The notes under the pieces are model-generated. The model was not told where the DNA came from. It did no database searches and saw nothing but the letters and a program-made list of their open reading frames with translations. From contig CBDCTI010000010.1 of the NCBI GenBank assembly GCA_965222025.1, positions 124,001 to 188,000 on the forward strand: a stretch of DNA of 64,000 nucleotides, written 5' to 3'. Made by a program: the position numbers and the translations under genes. The DNA is from VXOI01 sp965222025 (GTDB lineage: Bacteria > Chloroflexota > Dehalococcoidia > Lucifugimonadales > UBA3495). Of the stretch, positions 39,625 through 49,063 are shown one piece after another. The number at the start of each line of letters is the position of its first letter. Positions within the stretch are counted from its first letter, which is position 1.

Positions 39625-41203
39625 ATGGCGCGTCCGATCGCACTGGTTGCCTTGATTGTCGGGCTCGTCGCGGGTCTAAGTGCCTGCGGAGGAGGGGACC
39701 CAACTCCAACTACCCCGCCAGAAACGGCTCCGTCCGCCCCCGCAACCATCGCGCCTCCCACCGCTGTCGCTACAGCAACCCTGGTCGCGGCTGCGACTTC
39801 CCCACCTCCTACAGCGAGGCCGGCGGCCACCGGGCAACCTGCGCCGACCGAACCTCCTGCGCCCAGCCCGACTCCGCCCCCTGCACTCCCAGCAACACCT
39901 GCACCGGTGATGAGCGAATCGGAGAAGCTGGCCGCATATGCCGAGGAACACGCCAATGGCCCAGGCGCCATCTTCGTGGGGGACCCGACGCAACTCATTG
40001 GACCGCCTCCCCACGAGGGGCTAATGTTCTCGATGCCGCCGGAACAGTTCAACCTGCTTTCCGGGGCCGCGCTGTTCGGGTCGCCGGAACTACAGATTCC
40101 GGGGCACATGTTCATCTATTCCAACGACTACTACCAGAACCTGCTGTCGAAGGCCAACCTGACCAATCCGACCGAGCTGGTCTCCTCCGGCGAGAATATC
40201 GAAATCCAGCACGTGTGTCTTGACCGCAACCTTCCACCGTGTGTACTGATTCAGGCATACTTTGCGCCCAATCTCGCCAGGCGAACCAACGGTCAAGTAA
40301 ACATTTCGGTAATCTCCCTGGCCGAGTTGCAGATTGACGGCCAAGACACTCTTACCCAAGTGAGCGACGGCACCCTGGACATGGTGAACATCTTCACCGG
40401 ATACGTGGCGGGGGAACTCCCAGCGCTGGAAGTGCAGTCTCTATGGGGGTCAGCCCCCGACTGGGAAACCTCTTACGCCACGCTCACGGTGTTGGCGGAA
40501 GACATAGACCGGATAATGCTGGAGGCCACGGGCGGCAGCCTGGTCCTGAACCGGAACTGGTTCGCCGGGTCCGACCAGTGGTTCTACAGCAAGAAGCCAC
40601 TGACAAGCGTGGGGGACTTCGAGGGACTGAAGATACGCACCAACTCTTCCTCAATGTCCGATTTCATCTTGGGCATGGGCGGGGAGCCGACCTTCAAGTC
40701 TATCGCCGAGCTATACACCTCCCTCGACCGTGGTGTGGTGGACGCAGCCGTATATGGTGGGCTGCTGGCGGTATCCGCCAGGCTGCATGAGATCACGGGG
40801 TACATGGCCGGTCCCATCATCGGTTTCGGCTACACCAACAACGTGATCAACAAGGATGTGTGGGATGCCATACCCCAGGACCTGCAGCAGATTATGATCG
40901 AGGAAGGAGCCAAGGCCGAACTGGAGGGTTTGCGGTTGGCCCCCTTCCAGAATGTGGCGGCGATTGCAATCAACCAGAGTCTGGGCTCCCTTCTCTCCCG
41001 AAATCCATCAGCACATACAGGCGGTCATACTGCCGGAACACATCACCCCCGGCTGGCTGCGGCGGCTGGGTTACCCGGAGAAGAACACGGACATTGTCGC
41101 AACCTACAACGAAAAGCTGAGTCCCTTCCATGGAATCTGGATTAACGAAGACGGCTCCATCGAGCAGGTCCCCATCACTGAGGGGCCCAGGGCCGGTCAA
41201 TAA
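39625..41203 (+). pseudogene. TRAP substrate-binding protein (DctP-like lipoprotein), frameshifted
   Basis: From ATG 39625 the protein has a lipoprotein signal (GLSACGGG), a long Pro/Thr/Ala-rich linker (residues 25-90) and a DctP-type binding domain ('FSKKPLTSV'-like 'FYSKKPLTSVGDFEGLKIRT', 'EGAKAELEGLRLAP'). The matching sequence ends near 40980. The frame runs on to a stop at 41145 with unrelated residues, while the +1 frame continues the family ('FSPEIHQHIQAVILPEHI', 'TPGWLRRLGYPEKNTDIV') to a stop at 41203. Compared with the next gene, about 5 codons are also missing at the break. A deletion of about 14-17 bases would explain this. The true C-terminus is lost unless the break is a sequencing error. 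Confidence 0.78.
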
Positions 41204-41317
41204 GCAAGGCTATCAGGGCCTGCCCGACTCGGACGGCCCCAAAGCGAACAGGCGCCAAAAACTCAACAACCCACAGAGTTACCCCGCATGGGAAAAGATA
41301 AGGAGGTAAGCCCCAGG

Positions 41318-42778
41318 ATGATTCAACCCAGACTATTCGTTGTTACACTACTGATGGCCTCACTGTTGTTGCTGGCCGGTCTCGCCGCATGTGGCGAGGC
41401 GGCGACATCGGTGCCGCCTACAGCTACCACGGCACCCACTGACGCTCCAGAACCTACGGCCATGGCAGAAGAACCGACCGAAGCGATGATGACCGGTGAT
41501 GACGCCCTGACGCAATACGCTGCGGACAACGCCAACGGGCCCGGAGCCATCTTCATGGGCGACATCAACCAACTGGTCGGCCCGGCCCCGTCAACTGCGG
41601 ACGGACAGCCAGACGCCGACCTAGGAGACCTCGAGGGCGGCGTGCCGCTGGACGCCCTGGAGGATCACCTCTGGCTTTATGAGAGCGATTACTACAAGTC
41701 CCTGATTGAAAGGGCAAATCTCACTGATCCCACGCCGCTAACCTCCAGCGGGGAGAGCATAGACGTCCAGCACGTCTGCATCAACCGCTCTCTCCTGCCC
41801 TGCAAGATCATTGAGCAGTTCTGGGGTCCCAACCTGGAAGCTCGCACCAACGGCCAGCTCACCATCACCGTGAGCTCCTTCCCCGAGCTGGGCCTTGCCG
41901 GACCCGACACGCTGCAACTGGTGTCCGACGGGACCCTCGCCATGGCCAACATCTACACCGGATACGTGGCAGGCGAACTTCCTGCCATCGAAGTGCAGTC
42001 CCTCTGGGGCATCTATCCCGACTGGGAGACGATGTACCTGTCCCTGACGGATATGCACCCGCAGCTGGAAGAGATGGTGGTCCAGGAGACCGGCGGCGGC
42101 ATTATCGTCAACCACAACTGGTACTCCGGCAATGACCAGTTCTTCTTCAGCAAGAAAGCCCTGCGAACCCTTGAAGATTTCCAGGGTCTGAAGACCCGCA
42201 GCCACGCCGCAGCTCTGTCCGACTGGATCGTGGGCATGGGCGCCGAGGCTCAGTTTGTTGCCTTCTCCGAGGTGTACACGGCTTTGGAGCGCGGCATCCT
42301 TGACGCCGGCGTGACTGGCTCCACCCCCGGTTACGGCCAGCGTTGGTACGAGGTCACTACCTACTTGAACGGTCCGCTGAAGAGTCTGCTTTCCACAAAC
42401 AACGTGATTAACTCGGTCGTTTGGAACGAAATCCCCGCTGACCTGCAACAGATACTGATAGAGGAAGGCGCCAAGTCGGAGCTGGAGCAGTTGCGCCTGA
42501 CCTCCATCCAGAACGTCACCGGAGTGCAGAAGAACCTGAGCGCCGAGCCTCCCATGGAGCTGGTGGAGTTCTCGCCTGCATTGGCCGAGCACAGCCTGAA
42601 CGTGGCGGTGAAGCAGCACGTCATCCCAGGCTGGCTGAACCGCCTCCACTACCCGGGCGCCGGCGATGAGGCGGTAGGGATGTTCAACGAACATGTCGGC
42701 CCCTACGTAGGTATGAGCATCGGCGCTGACGGCACCGTGAGCGACGTATCCATCACCAAGGGACCCCACGCCCAATAG
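41318..42778 (+). CDS. TRAP substrate-binding protein (DctP-like lipoprotein)
   Basis: A 486-residue exported binding protein. Signal with lipobox GLAACGEA, a Thr/Pro/Ala linker (about residues 28-60), then the binding domain with 'IYTGYVAGELPAIEVQSLWG', 'FFFSKKALRTLEDFQGLKTR' (the DctP 'K-x-x-DlkGlKiR' region) and 'ADLQQILIEEGAKSELEQLR'. The linker should hold the domain away from the membrane. An AAGGAGGT site at 41299-41306 supports ATG 41318. A paralogue of the preceding frameshifted gene (similar over the whole length), it delivers the substrate to the DctQM pair downstream. Confidence 0.85.
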   Translation: MIQPRLFVVTLLMASLLLLAGLAACGEAATSVPPTATTAPTDAPEPTAMAEEPTEAMMTGDDALTQYAADNANGPGAIFMGDINQLVGPAPSTADGQPDADLGDLEGGVPLDALEDHLWLYESDYYKSLIERANLTDPTPLTSSGESIDVQHVCINRSLLPCKIIEQFWGPNLEARTNGQLTITVSSFPELGLAGPDTLQLVSDGTLAMANIYTGYVAGELPAIEVQSLWGIYPDWETMYLSLTDMHPQLEEMVVQETGGGIIVNHNWYSGNDQFFFSKKALRTLEDFQGLKTRSHAAALSDWIVGMGAEAQFVAFSEVYTALERGILDAGVTGSTPGYGQRWYEVTTYLNGPLKSLLSTNNVINSVVWNEIPADLQQILIEEGAKSELEQLRLTSIQNVTGVQKNLSAEPPMELVEFSPALAEHSLNVAVKQHVIPGWLNRLHYPGAGDEAVGMFNEHVGPYVGMSIGADGTVSDVSITKGPHAQ

Positions 42779-42802
42779 GACCGTCTCAGATAGATTCCTT
42801 AC

Positions 42803-42844
42803 CCGCCCCTCTACTAGCACTTAGGTAGAGGGGCGGTTATTTTC
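42803..42844 (+). terminator. intrinsic terminator after the binding-protein gene
   Basis: ccgcccctctac (42803-42814) and gtagaggggcgg (42825-42836) form a perfect 12-bp stem followed by ttatttt. It separates the binding-protein gene from dctQM, probably allowing higher expression of the binding protein. Confidence 0.85.
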
Positions 42845-43065
42845 AATTCAACCTGGCGAATTTATTCCATAGTATGACACGAGTATTTTGTGCCTCTTCA
42901 AGCAGGCTGCTGCCGTAGCATCCGTGCCTATATTTGCATTTGGGACGGGATTGCGCTGGCCCGAATTTAGTGTAGAATGACGCAAATTGCGGACAGGGCC
43001 GATAGCTTGGGGCAGTCCGCAAGCGAACTGGCTTGGGAAGTAATCCAAGTTTTACTGGGGACGCG

Positions 43066-43836
43066 ATGACCGCAAACATTCTTGACCACCACATGGGCAT
43101 CATAGGATCGTTTTTGGGGGTTGCAGTGCTTTTGGTACTGATTTCCCTGATTTGGTTCTGGCCAGACAACCCGGAAATGTTGTTCATGTCCATAGCCACC
43201 GGGGTACTCCCTCTTCTGATGCTCTTGGCGGGTCTCTTGTTCGGCCCACGCAAGGCGTTGCTAGGCTCTCGGGCAATTACAGCTGTTATGGACCGCCTAT
43301 ATTTCATCCTGGGCTACGTCTGTGGCGTGGAACTGTTGCTGCTGGGCTTTTTTATCACCTACCAGGTAGTGGCTCGCAAGCTCGACTGGGTGCAGGCTCC
43401 CGGCACCGATGTAATGAGCGGCTACGTTCTGGCTATGGCGGCAACTTGGGCTTTTTCTTACTCGCTCCGCTCCGGTTCCCACGTCCGGATCGACGTGCTG
43501 TTGCCTTACATGGGAACTAGGACAAGAGCGGCAGCGGACTGGTTGGCCATCTTCGCAGTTCTGTTCCTCGGCTGGGTTACCATGTGGAAGATGTGGGAAA
43601 ACGTGGTGAACAACTATGAGCGCGGCGTGGTTACGAATGACTATCCCCTGACGCCTCTGTTCATTCCCAAAATCGTGGTGTCCCTGGGCTTCACCCTCCT
43701 GTGCCTAACAGCCCTGCAGATGATGTACTCGATGGCAGCAGAAGGGGCTCTCGTCCGGTGGAACCGGGCTCAGGGCGGAGAGGAACTCGAGTCGATGGTC
43801 GTAACCACAGGGGAAGCTGCCGGAGTGGCCGACTAG
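43066..43836 (+). CDS. dctQ: TRAP transporter small permease (DctQ), with extra N-terminal helices
   Basis: A 256-residue membrane protein. The C-terminal 170 residues match DctQ (four helices; signature 'RSGSHVRIDVLLPYMGTRTR', equivalent to xGGHIRVDxL). About 80 residues with two or three further helices ('VAVLLVLISLIWFWPDNPEM', 'GVLPLLMLLAGLLFGPRKAL') precede it, which DctQ normally lacks. ATG 43066 has a GGGGA site. It lies 97 bases upstream of the second dctM and is the only dctQ in the cluster. Confidence 0.82.
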   Translation: MTANILDHHMGIIGSFLGVAVLLVLISLIWFWPDNPEMLFMSIATGVLPLLMLLAGLLFGPRKALLGSRAITAVMDRLYFILGYVCGVELLLLGFFITYQVVARKLDWVQAPGTDVMSGYVLAMAATWAFSYSLRSGSHVRIDVLLPYMGTRTRAAADWLAIFAVLFLGWVTMWKMWENVVNNYERGVVTNDYPLTPLFIPKIVVSLGFTLLCLTALQMMYSMAAEGALVRWNRAQGGEELESMVVTTGEAAGVAD

Positions 43837-43933
43837 CCACCGAGTGCGGACTGAATACTGAGTTCAAGCAATATAGGCAGGCCGGCCTTTCCCGGCCTGT
43901 AATATCGGAAAACCTGGCCTGAGAGGTTAAGCT

Positions 43934-45625
43934 GTGGCAATTGGTGTAGCATTCGGATTGATGGGGGCCTTCTTCCTCGCGGGGTTGTACGTGGCTGCGG
44001 CCCTTGGCGCACTGTCCCTCATTGTCATGTACTTCTTTTCCGATGCTCCCCTGTGGAACATCATGGCCAACAAGGCTTGGGAAGGGAACACCAGCTTCAT
44101 TCTGGTGGCGGTGCCGCTGTTCATTCTCATGGGTGAGTTGATGAACCGCAGCGGCATGGGCGAGCGCATGTACGCCGGCATCACCCGCTGGATCTGGTGG
44201 CTGCCCGGCGGGCTGATCCATACAAACATCGTGTCGTGCGCCATTTTCGCTGCCTGTTCCGGTTCCAGCGTGGCGACCTCCGCCACCATCAGCCGGGTGT
44301 CGCTGCCAAGCTTCCGGCAGAGGGGCTACTCGGAGCGCATGGTGATCGGCTCCCTCGCCGCCGGCGGAACCCTCGGCATTCTGATCCCCCCCAGCATCAG
44401 CCTGATTATTTACGGCGTGCTGGTGGAGGAGTCCATCGGTCGCCTATACATGGCGGGTTTCGTCCCGGGCATGGTGCTAACCGGAACCTTCATTGTTATG
44501 ATCTTCAGCCTCGCAATGGTCTGGAAGGGGCTGGCACCGCGCGAGCATGGCGACAGCTTCATCACTTTACGAGGCTGGGCGAACCGGCTCGTAGGTTCCA
44601 TAGCACTCATACCAATTCTCGCCCTGATCGTCGTGGTAATTGGCTCAATTTACGGAGGTATCGCCACACCATCCGAAGCCGCTGCCCTGGGGGTTTACGG
44701 GGCATTTGTCTTGGCGATCATACTAAACACGGAAGAACTTCTGCTCCCCTTCTTCGGAACGATGATGCGGAGCTTGGGCCTGATCGGTATCAGTTCTGTA
44801 ATCAAGTGGGCGTTGGGCTTTCTGGTGGGTGTCCTGCTGGCGCACCTGATTCTGCAGATTGCCCTGGCCCTAACCGGCGCAGACCTGAACGACCCCACAG
44901 TCCTGTTGGCGCCGATCGTGGGCGAGAACATCTTCCTTGTCGAAGTGGTGATAGTTCCTTGGAGTGGCTGGGTGCCTTTCCTGGTCGGCGCAACCCAAGA
45001 AGAACTTCGTGACGCGCGTTTCCCCGACCAAGAAGTGCGCCGGCGACTTTTGTTGCGAAACTTCAACATCGTTCAGGAAGCTTTCATTTCGACCGTGCGT
45101 ACCACGGGAATGATATTCCTTATAATTCTCGCTGCCTTCACGCTGTCCTTCGCCTTCGCGCGGCTGGGAATCTCCCAGCAGATTGCGGAGGCTATATCTG
45201 GCCTGGGCCTGAACGACTGGCAGCTGGTACTGGTGCTGGTGGTGTTCTACCTGGTGCTGGGCACATTCATGGAAAGCTTCGCAATGATGGTGACCACGGT
45301 GCCCATCCTGCTGCCGACGCTGGAGGGCGCAAATGTTGATCTGGTCTGGTTCGGCGTCATCATGGTCTTGCTGGTGGAAGCCGCCCTCATCAGCCCGCCC
45401 GAAGGAATCAACCTCTACGTGCTGCACGGCGTGCGGCTGGACGTGGACCGGGAGCAGGCTGAAGCCGCCAACGAGATATTGCAGCAAAGCACCATAGCGG
45501 ACGTTTGGATAGGGGTGCTGCCGTTTATGGGCTGCATGGCAATCACCACCGCTCTCGTGCTGATTTTCCCGGGCATCGCCCTCTGGTTACCGGATGCCAT
45601 CTACGGCGCCAGGACGGGAAGCTGA
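43934..45625 (+). CDS. dctM: TRAP transporter large permease (DctM), enlarged, copy 2
   Basis: A 563-residue paralogue of the dctM at 37.8 kb, with the same family segments ('VAVPLFILMGELMNRSGMGE', 'CAIFAACSGSSVATSATISR', 'GGIATPSEAAALGVYGAF', 'GTFMESFAMMVTTVPILLPT') and the same extra stretch of about 115 residues. The start is GTG 43934, a few bases after a gagaggtt site. It follows dctQ directly and should form the QM complex with it. A strong hairpin follows. Confidence 0.9.
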   Translation: MAIGVAFGLMGAFFLAGLYVAAALGALSLIVMYFFSDAPLWNIMANKAWEGNTSFILVAVPLFILMGELMNRSGMGERMYAGITRWIWWLPGGLIHTNIVSCAIFAACSGSSVATSATISRVSLPSFRQRGYSERMVIGSLAAGGTLGILIPPSISLIIYGVLVEESIGRLYMAGFVPGMVLTGTFIVMIFSLAMVWKGLAPREHGDSFITLRGWANRLVGSIALIPILALIVVVIGSIYGGIATPSEAAALGVYGAFVLAIILNTEELLLPFFGTMMRSLGLIGISSVIKWALGFLVGVLLAHLILQIALALTGADLNDPTVLLAPIVGENIFLVEVVIVPWSGWVPFLVGATQEELRDARFPDQEVRRRLLLRNFNIVQEAFISTVRTTGMIFLIILAAFTLSFAFARLGISQQIAEAISGLGLNDWQLVLVLVVFYLVLGTFMESFAMMVTTVPILLPTLEGANVDLVWFGVIMVLLVEAALISPPEGINLYVLHGVRLDVDREQAEAANEILQQSTIADVWIGVLPFMGCMAITTALVLIFPGIALWLPDAIYGARTGS

Positions 45626-45659
45626 TAGCTCTCGCCGCCATCTCCGCCACAGCCATTAA

Positions 45660-45694
45660 GAGGCCCCGGCCTGATGGCCGGGGCCTCAATTTCT
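45660..45694 (+). terminator. terminator after the TRAP cluster
   Basis: gaggccccggcc and ggccggggcctc form a perfect 12-bp stem with loop tgat, then aatttct. It lies 35 bases after the dctM stop. Confidence 0.75.
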
Positions 45695-45790
45695 GAGAAA
45701 ATAACGGACCGCAACCGCCGCCCCTCCAGACCAATAGCAGAACTGTGGTGGCCCTTGATGCCGCCCTGCAAGGCGGTTGGGGCTTCTCTG

Positions 45791-45831
45791 AACGCTAAAG
45801 GGGCGGGATTAACTCCCGCCCCTTTAGCGTT
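45791..45831. terminator. 18-bp perfect hairpin between convergent genes
   Basis: aacgctaaaggggcggga (45791-45808) pairs perfectly with 45814-45831 around a 5-base loop. It sits between dctM (plus) and the ABM-like gene (minus), and can serve as a bidirectional terminator: short T-rich (tttt) follows on the plus strand. Confidence 0.65.
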
Positions 45832-45851
45832 TTGGGCGTGCGGTCTGCTGC

Positions 45852-46484
45852 CTAGCGATTGCTGTCGGTCACCTGGAAGTGCTTTACCCAGAACTCGCCG
45901 CGATACAGGTTCTCGACCTCCTGGGCCATGTTGCGGCGTAGGTCACTGCGCTCGTATCGAAGCAGGGATTCCTCGCTGTCCCAGACGCTGATGCTCAAGC
46001 CCTCATCAGGGTCCTCAGTGCTGCGGAGCAGGTGGCGCTGGCGAAGGCCGTCTACCGTGCCGGTAGTCTCCGCAACCTGCGCGTTGTAGAACTTCTCGAA
46101 CTGATCCCAGGAACCAAGGCGCAACTTGCCCCAAGCCATCATCACATAACCGTCGGCTGTATCACCTGACCCCGACGTAGACACGATTTCGAAGTGCTTG
46201 ATCCAAGTCTCGCCCCTAGGGTAGGCCATTGGGTAGAAGAATTCCTCGGCTTCCCCGGCCAACTGCCTCCTGGCGTCGCTGGTCTCATAGTTGCGGAGTT
46301 CCTGGAGAGAGCCCCACACACTCCAGAATCCCATTTCGTCGGGATCGGAGGTGCCGCGCCACAACTGGCGCTCCTGCAGGCCCGGCATCCCCATGGTAAA
46401 GGGGATAACCTTATCTGCGTAGAATTCCCTCAGATCGTCCCAAGTTCCGGGCCTCGCCCTACCCCATGCCAACTGAACGTACAT
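45852..46484 (-). CDS. tandem ABM-like (dimeric alpha/beta barrel) protein
   Basis: A 210-residue protein made of two repeats of about 100 residues. Repeat 1 has 'VQLAWGRARPGTWDDLREFY' and 'LQERQLWRGTSDPDEMGFWS', and repeat 2 has 'VMMAWGKLRLGSWDQFEKFY' and 'LRQRHLLRSTEDPDEGLSIS'; both end in WxKHFE/Q-V. This is the antibiotic-biosynthesis-monooxygenase-like ferredoxin fold, here internally duplicated, so one chain would form the barrel normally made by a dimer. Cytoplasmic; enzymatic or heme/ligand function unknown. Minus strand, downstream of a 77-residue gene. Confidence 0.72.
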   Translation of the reverse strand: MYVQLAWGRARPGTWDDLREFYADKVIPFTMGMPGLQERQLWRGTSDPDEMGFWSVWGSLQELRNYETSDARRQLAGEAEEFFYPMAYPRGETWIKHFEIVSTSGSGDTADGYVMMAWGKLRLGSWDQFEKFYNAQVAETTGTVDGLRQRHLLRSTEDPDEGLSISVWDSEESLLRYERSDLRRNMAQEVENLYRGEFWVKHFQVTDSNR

Positions 46485-46534
46485 TTCTCTCGCCTTTACC
46501 AGGTTGGCCGATGTTCGGCATACGGGTAGCGATT

Positions 46535-46768
46535 CTATATGAGAATCACCCTTTCGTCGATCAGCTTGACAGTCAGGGTCTGGCGAATTGTCGCGACATC
46601 CGGAAGCGGGTATACCACCCTGCGCCTCGGTTCAAAGGCGTAGTACTTAACGCCAGGGAAGGGCATAGTGTAGGCCATGAATCCCTGTTCCCACCGGGGC
46701 TGCGGCGCCTCGGCCACCGGAGTGAGTTCCACCGGAATTGTTTCCACCGGGTCCAGGATCGTAACCAT
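46535..46768 (-). CDS. small hypothetical protein
   Basis: A 77-residue protein starting MVTILDPVETIPVELTPVAE. The ATG at 46768 has a strong GGAGGT site, the main evidence that it is real. The frame extends far upstream, but that part overlaps the hairpin region and the neighbouring gene's 3' end and is not credible. I recognise no family. It lies 50 bases before the tandem ABM-like gene and is likely cotranscribed. Confidence 0.5.
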   Translation of the reverse strand: MVTILDPVETIPVELTPVAEAPQPRWEQGFMAYTMPFPGVKYYAFEPRRRVVYPLPDVATIRQTLTVKLIDERVILI

Positions 46769-46888
46769 TACACACCTCCGAACTTCTGTGAAGACATGCT
46801 TACCTGTTTCGGACACCTCCTTTATAGTCTGAATCTGAAACTTATCCCAAGCTTCTGGTTTATATGGCCAGTGGCCAGAAACTGCGAA

Positions 46889-46922
46889 GATCCCCCTCCT
46901 CTCCGGAGAGGGATCTTCGCGT
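46889..46922 (-). terminator. hairpin after the UspA-cNMP gene
   Basis: gaagatccc and gggatcttc bracket a second inner palindrome (ctctccggagag) just downstream of the UspA-cNMP stop on the minus strand. There is no long T-run, so it may be a terminator or a processing site. Confidence 0.45.
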
Positions 46923-46932
46923 TGCCATCCTG

Positions 46933-47880
46933 TTACTCTTCCTCTTGGGTCTCGTCGCGCATTTCGCGGCTGGCGCTCATCCCCAGCTGGGTCAAAGTCC
47001 GGCTGTAGCGACTGCCGAACAACTGCGCCGTAGCGGCGTAAATCCCCCTTCCAATGGCGGCGTCCTGGGTGCACAGGTCCAGCAGTGCGGCGCGAGGGAT
47101 CTGCAGCAGTGTCATGTCCCTCAGCGCGGAGCCTGCAGTAATCAGCGTGCCCTCTCCCAAGAGAACGGCCTGGGGGAAGGACTCGCCGGGGCCGGCCACT
47201 CGGACAGCGATCTGTCCGATCTCCGCCTCGGCAGTCAATTGAGCTTCACCGGTCTGAATGATGAAGAGATTCTGGCCTGCCTCACCGCCGGCGCCCAGGG
47301 TCTGCCCTTCATTCACCGAGACTGATGTTCCCAAGGCCACCACTGCGGAGATCTGCTCCCGCGAAAGCCTTGCGAACATGTCAACGGTGCCGAAGTCGAA
47401 ATCCTGGTCATCGGAGGCGGCGGTACGGTCCTGTCCCGGGGCCAGATCCTCAGGGCGGAAGACCCGTACTGGCATAACGGAACGACGTTCCACCTCCCGG
47501 GCTACGCTCCCCTTGACCAGCCTGGCCAAGCCACGGCGGTCGTGGGTAAACATCGAAATGAGGTCCACCGAGTTGCGGTTGGCGAAGGCCACGATGGCGG
47601 CTGGCACAGAATCGTTGACCACCACGGCCGTGGTGGCCTGAACAGAATTTTCCTTTAGGCGATTGGCTATGCGGTTGAGATAGGCCAAAGCACGGCTGCG
47701 GTCTTCCTCTTCCTGTTGAGTTCCCAGCACAACCAACTCGCCCAACGACTTGGTACGGCCGGGAGGAATCACCGTCAAGAGAGTGGCCTGACCGTCGTCG
47801 TTTACCAGTTCCGGGACGACGTCAAGAATTCCTTCGGATTCCACCGAACGGTCGAGCGGGATGAGCACGTTTTGATACAT
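46933..47880 (-). CDS. UspA domain fused to a cyclic-nucleotide-binding-like domain
   Basis: A 315-residue protein. Residues 1-142 form a universal stress protein domain ('MYQNVLIPLDRSVESEGILD' and the nucleotide-loop segment 'GLARLVKGSVAREVERRSVM', close to G-2x-G-9x-G(S/T)). After a linker, residues 165-290 form a double-psi/beta-roll like cNMP-binding domains ('FARLSREQISAVVALGTSVS', 'FIIQTGEAQL' and 'GPGESFPQAVLL', the phosphate-cassette region without the usual RxA). It may couple a second messenger to a stress protein. ATG 47880 is clear. Expressed alone. Confidence 0.8.
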   Translation of the reverse strand: MYQNVLIPLDRSVESEGILDVVPELVNDDGQATLLTVIPPGRTKSLGELVVLGTQQEEEDRSRALAYLNRIANRLKENSVQATTAVVVNDSVPAAIVAFANRNSVDLISMFTHDRRGLARLVKGSVAREVERRSVMPVRVFRPEDLAPGQDRTAASDDQDFDFGTVDMFARLSREQISAVVALGTSVSVNEGQTLGAGGEAGQNLFIIQTGEAQLTAEAEIGQIAVRVAGPGESFPQAVLLGEGTLITAGSALRDMTLLQIPRAALLDLCTQDAAIGRGIYAATAQLFGSRYSRTLTQLGMSASREMRDETQEEE

Positions 47881-48133
47881 TGGTAGCCCTCCGGGAATGG
47901 TTTCTACGCCCTGATTGAAGACTGGGTTTCCATCAGAATATCAGATAACTATCATGTTAGGAATCCATCGACCCACGGTCAACAATGTGACAACAATCAC
48001 AAAATTGTATTCAAGGGAATCGCCCTTGTCCCGACGAAGGAGACCCCCTGGAAGCATGCGTCAATCCGGATGGCTGCGACAGTTTCCAGATACCGAATTT
48101 TCCGGCACTGACAGTCGCCTGTTGAAGTGATTC

Positions 48134-49063
48134 CTATATCCGGCCGACGAGGCTTTGCAGCAGGGCACGGGTGCGAGAGAAGGAGGTCTGGGAGCCGTCG
48201 ACGGGGAAAATGGTGGCCAAGAGATCGGTAGCGCCCTGGTCGGCCAAGGAATGCAACTGGTCTTCAACCGACGCCTCGTCGCCTACGATGGCGATACCTC
48301 CGGGACTGTCGACTCCCTCGCGCTCCAGCATGGCGCGGTAGCTGGGCAGCGCAGCGTAGTGCTGAAAGAGACGGTCCGCACGAGCGCGGGCCCGCTCCGG
48401 ATGATCGGTAACGGCGATGGGCATACCGACGCACACACGGGGTGGTGGATTTCCAGAGGCCGCAGCCGCCTCGTTGACACGTGGCACCACATGATCCCGG
48501 AGCATCCTCGGGCCAGTCATCCAAGTGACCGTGCCATCGGCCAGACGGCCAGCTATCTCCAGCATGCGTGGCCCCAAAGCGGCCATGACCACCGGGCAGG
48601 TGACCATGTCGGCATCCGGAATCTGCAACTCGCCGGCAACCTGAAATTCCCTCCCGTGGAAATCCACGCTGCTCTCTTGGAGCAGGGGACGCAACACCGA
48701 CAAGTATTCCTCGATGTGGCGAACGGGATGGTCGTAAGACAGGCCCAGCCAGTCCTCGATGGTGGAGCGGTGGGAAACTCCTATACCCAGGGTCAGCCGT
48801 CCCCCCGTGGCGACCTGGGCTGTGAGAGCCTGCTGGGCGAGGGCAACAGGGTGGCGAGGGTAGGTCGGGACGACAGCGGTACCCAGTTCGATGCGGTTGG
48901 TCTGCATTCCGGCCATGGCGATGACGGTGAGCATATCAGCGCCGAAATGCTGGGGAAGCCAGTAGCTGTCGAACCCGTCATGCTCGGCGGCTGAGATACG
49001 CTGCAGACGTTCCGCCACGTCCCGCATGAGCTCCAGAGCACCGACGAACAGACCGATGCGCAC
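48134..49063 (-). CDS. luciferase-like (LLM) oxidoreductase, probably F420-dependent
   Basis: A 309-residue TIM-barrel protein of the bacterial-luciferase-like superfamily. Typical elements: 'IELGTAVVPTYPRHPVALAQ', 'LTAQVATGGRLTLGIGVSHR', a middle 'VRHIEEYLSVLRPLLQE' and a C-terminal 'GDEASVEDQLHSLADQGATD'. The pattern fits F420-dependent family members with 310 residues. The substrate is unknown. ATG 49063; a gaggagg-type site ('gagaggaggtcgccgtgcgc') is upstream. Monocistronic on the minus strand. Confidence 0.85.
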   Translation of the reverse strand: MRIGLFVGALELMRDVAERLQRISAAEHDGFDSYWLPQHFGADMLTVIAMAGMQTNRIELGTAVVPTYPRHPVALAQQALTAQVATGGRLTLGIGVSHRSTIEDWLGLSYDHPVRHIEEYLSVLRPLLQESSVDFHGREFQVAGELQIPDADMVTCPVVMAALGPRMLEIAGRLADGTVTWMTGPRMLRDHVVPRVNEAAAASGNPPPRVCVGMPIAVTDHPERARARADRLFQHYAALPSYRAMLEREGVDSPGGIAIVGDEASVEDQLHSLADQGATDLLATIFPVDGSQTSFSRTRALLQSLVGRI

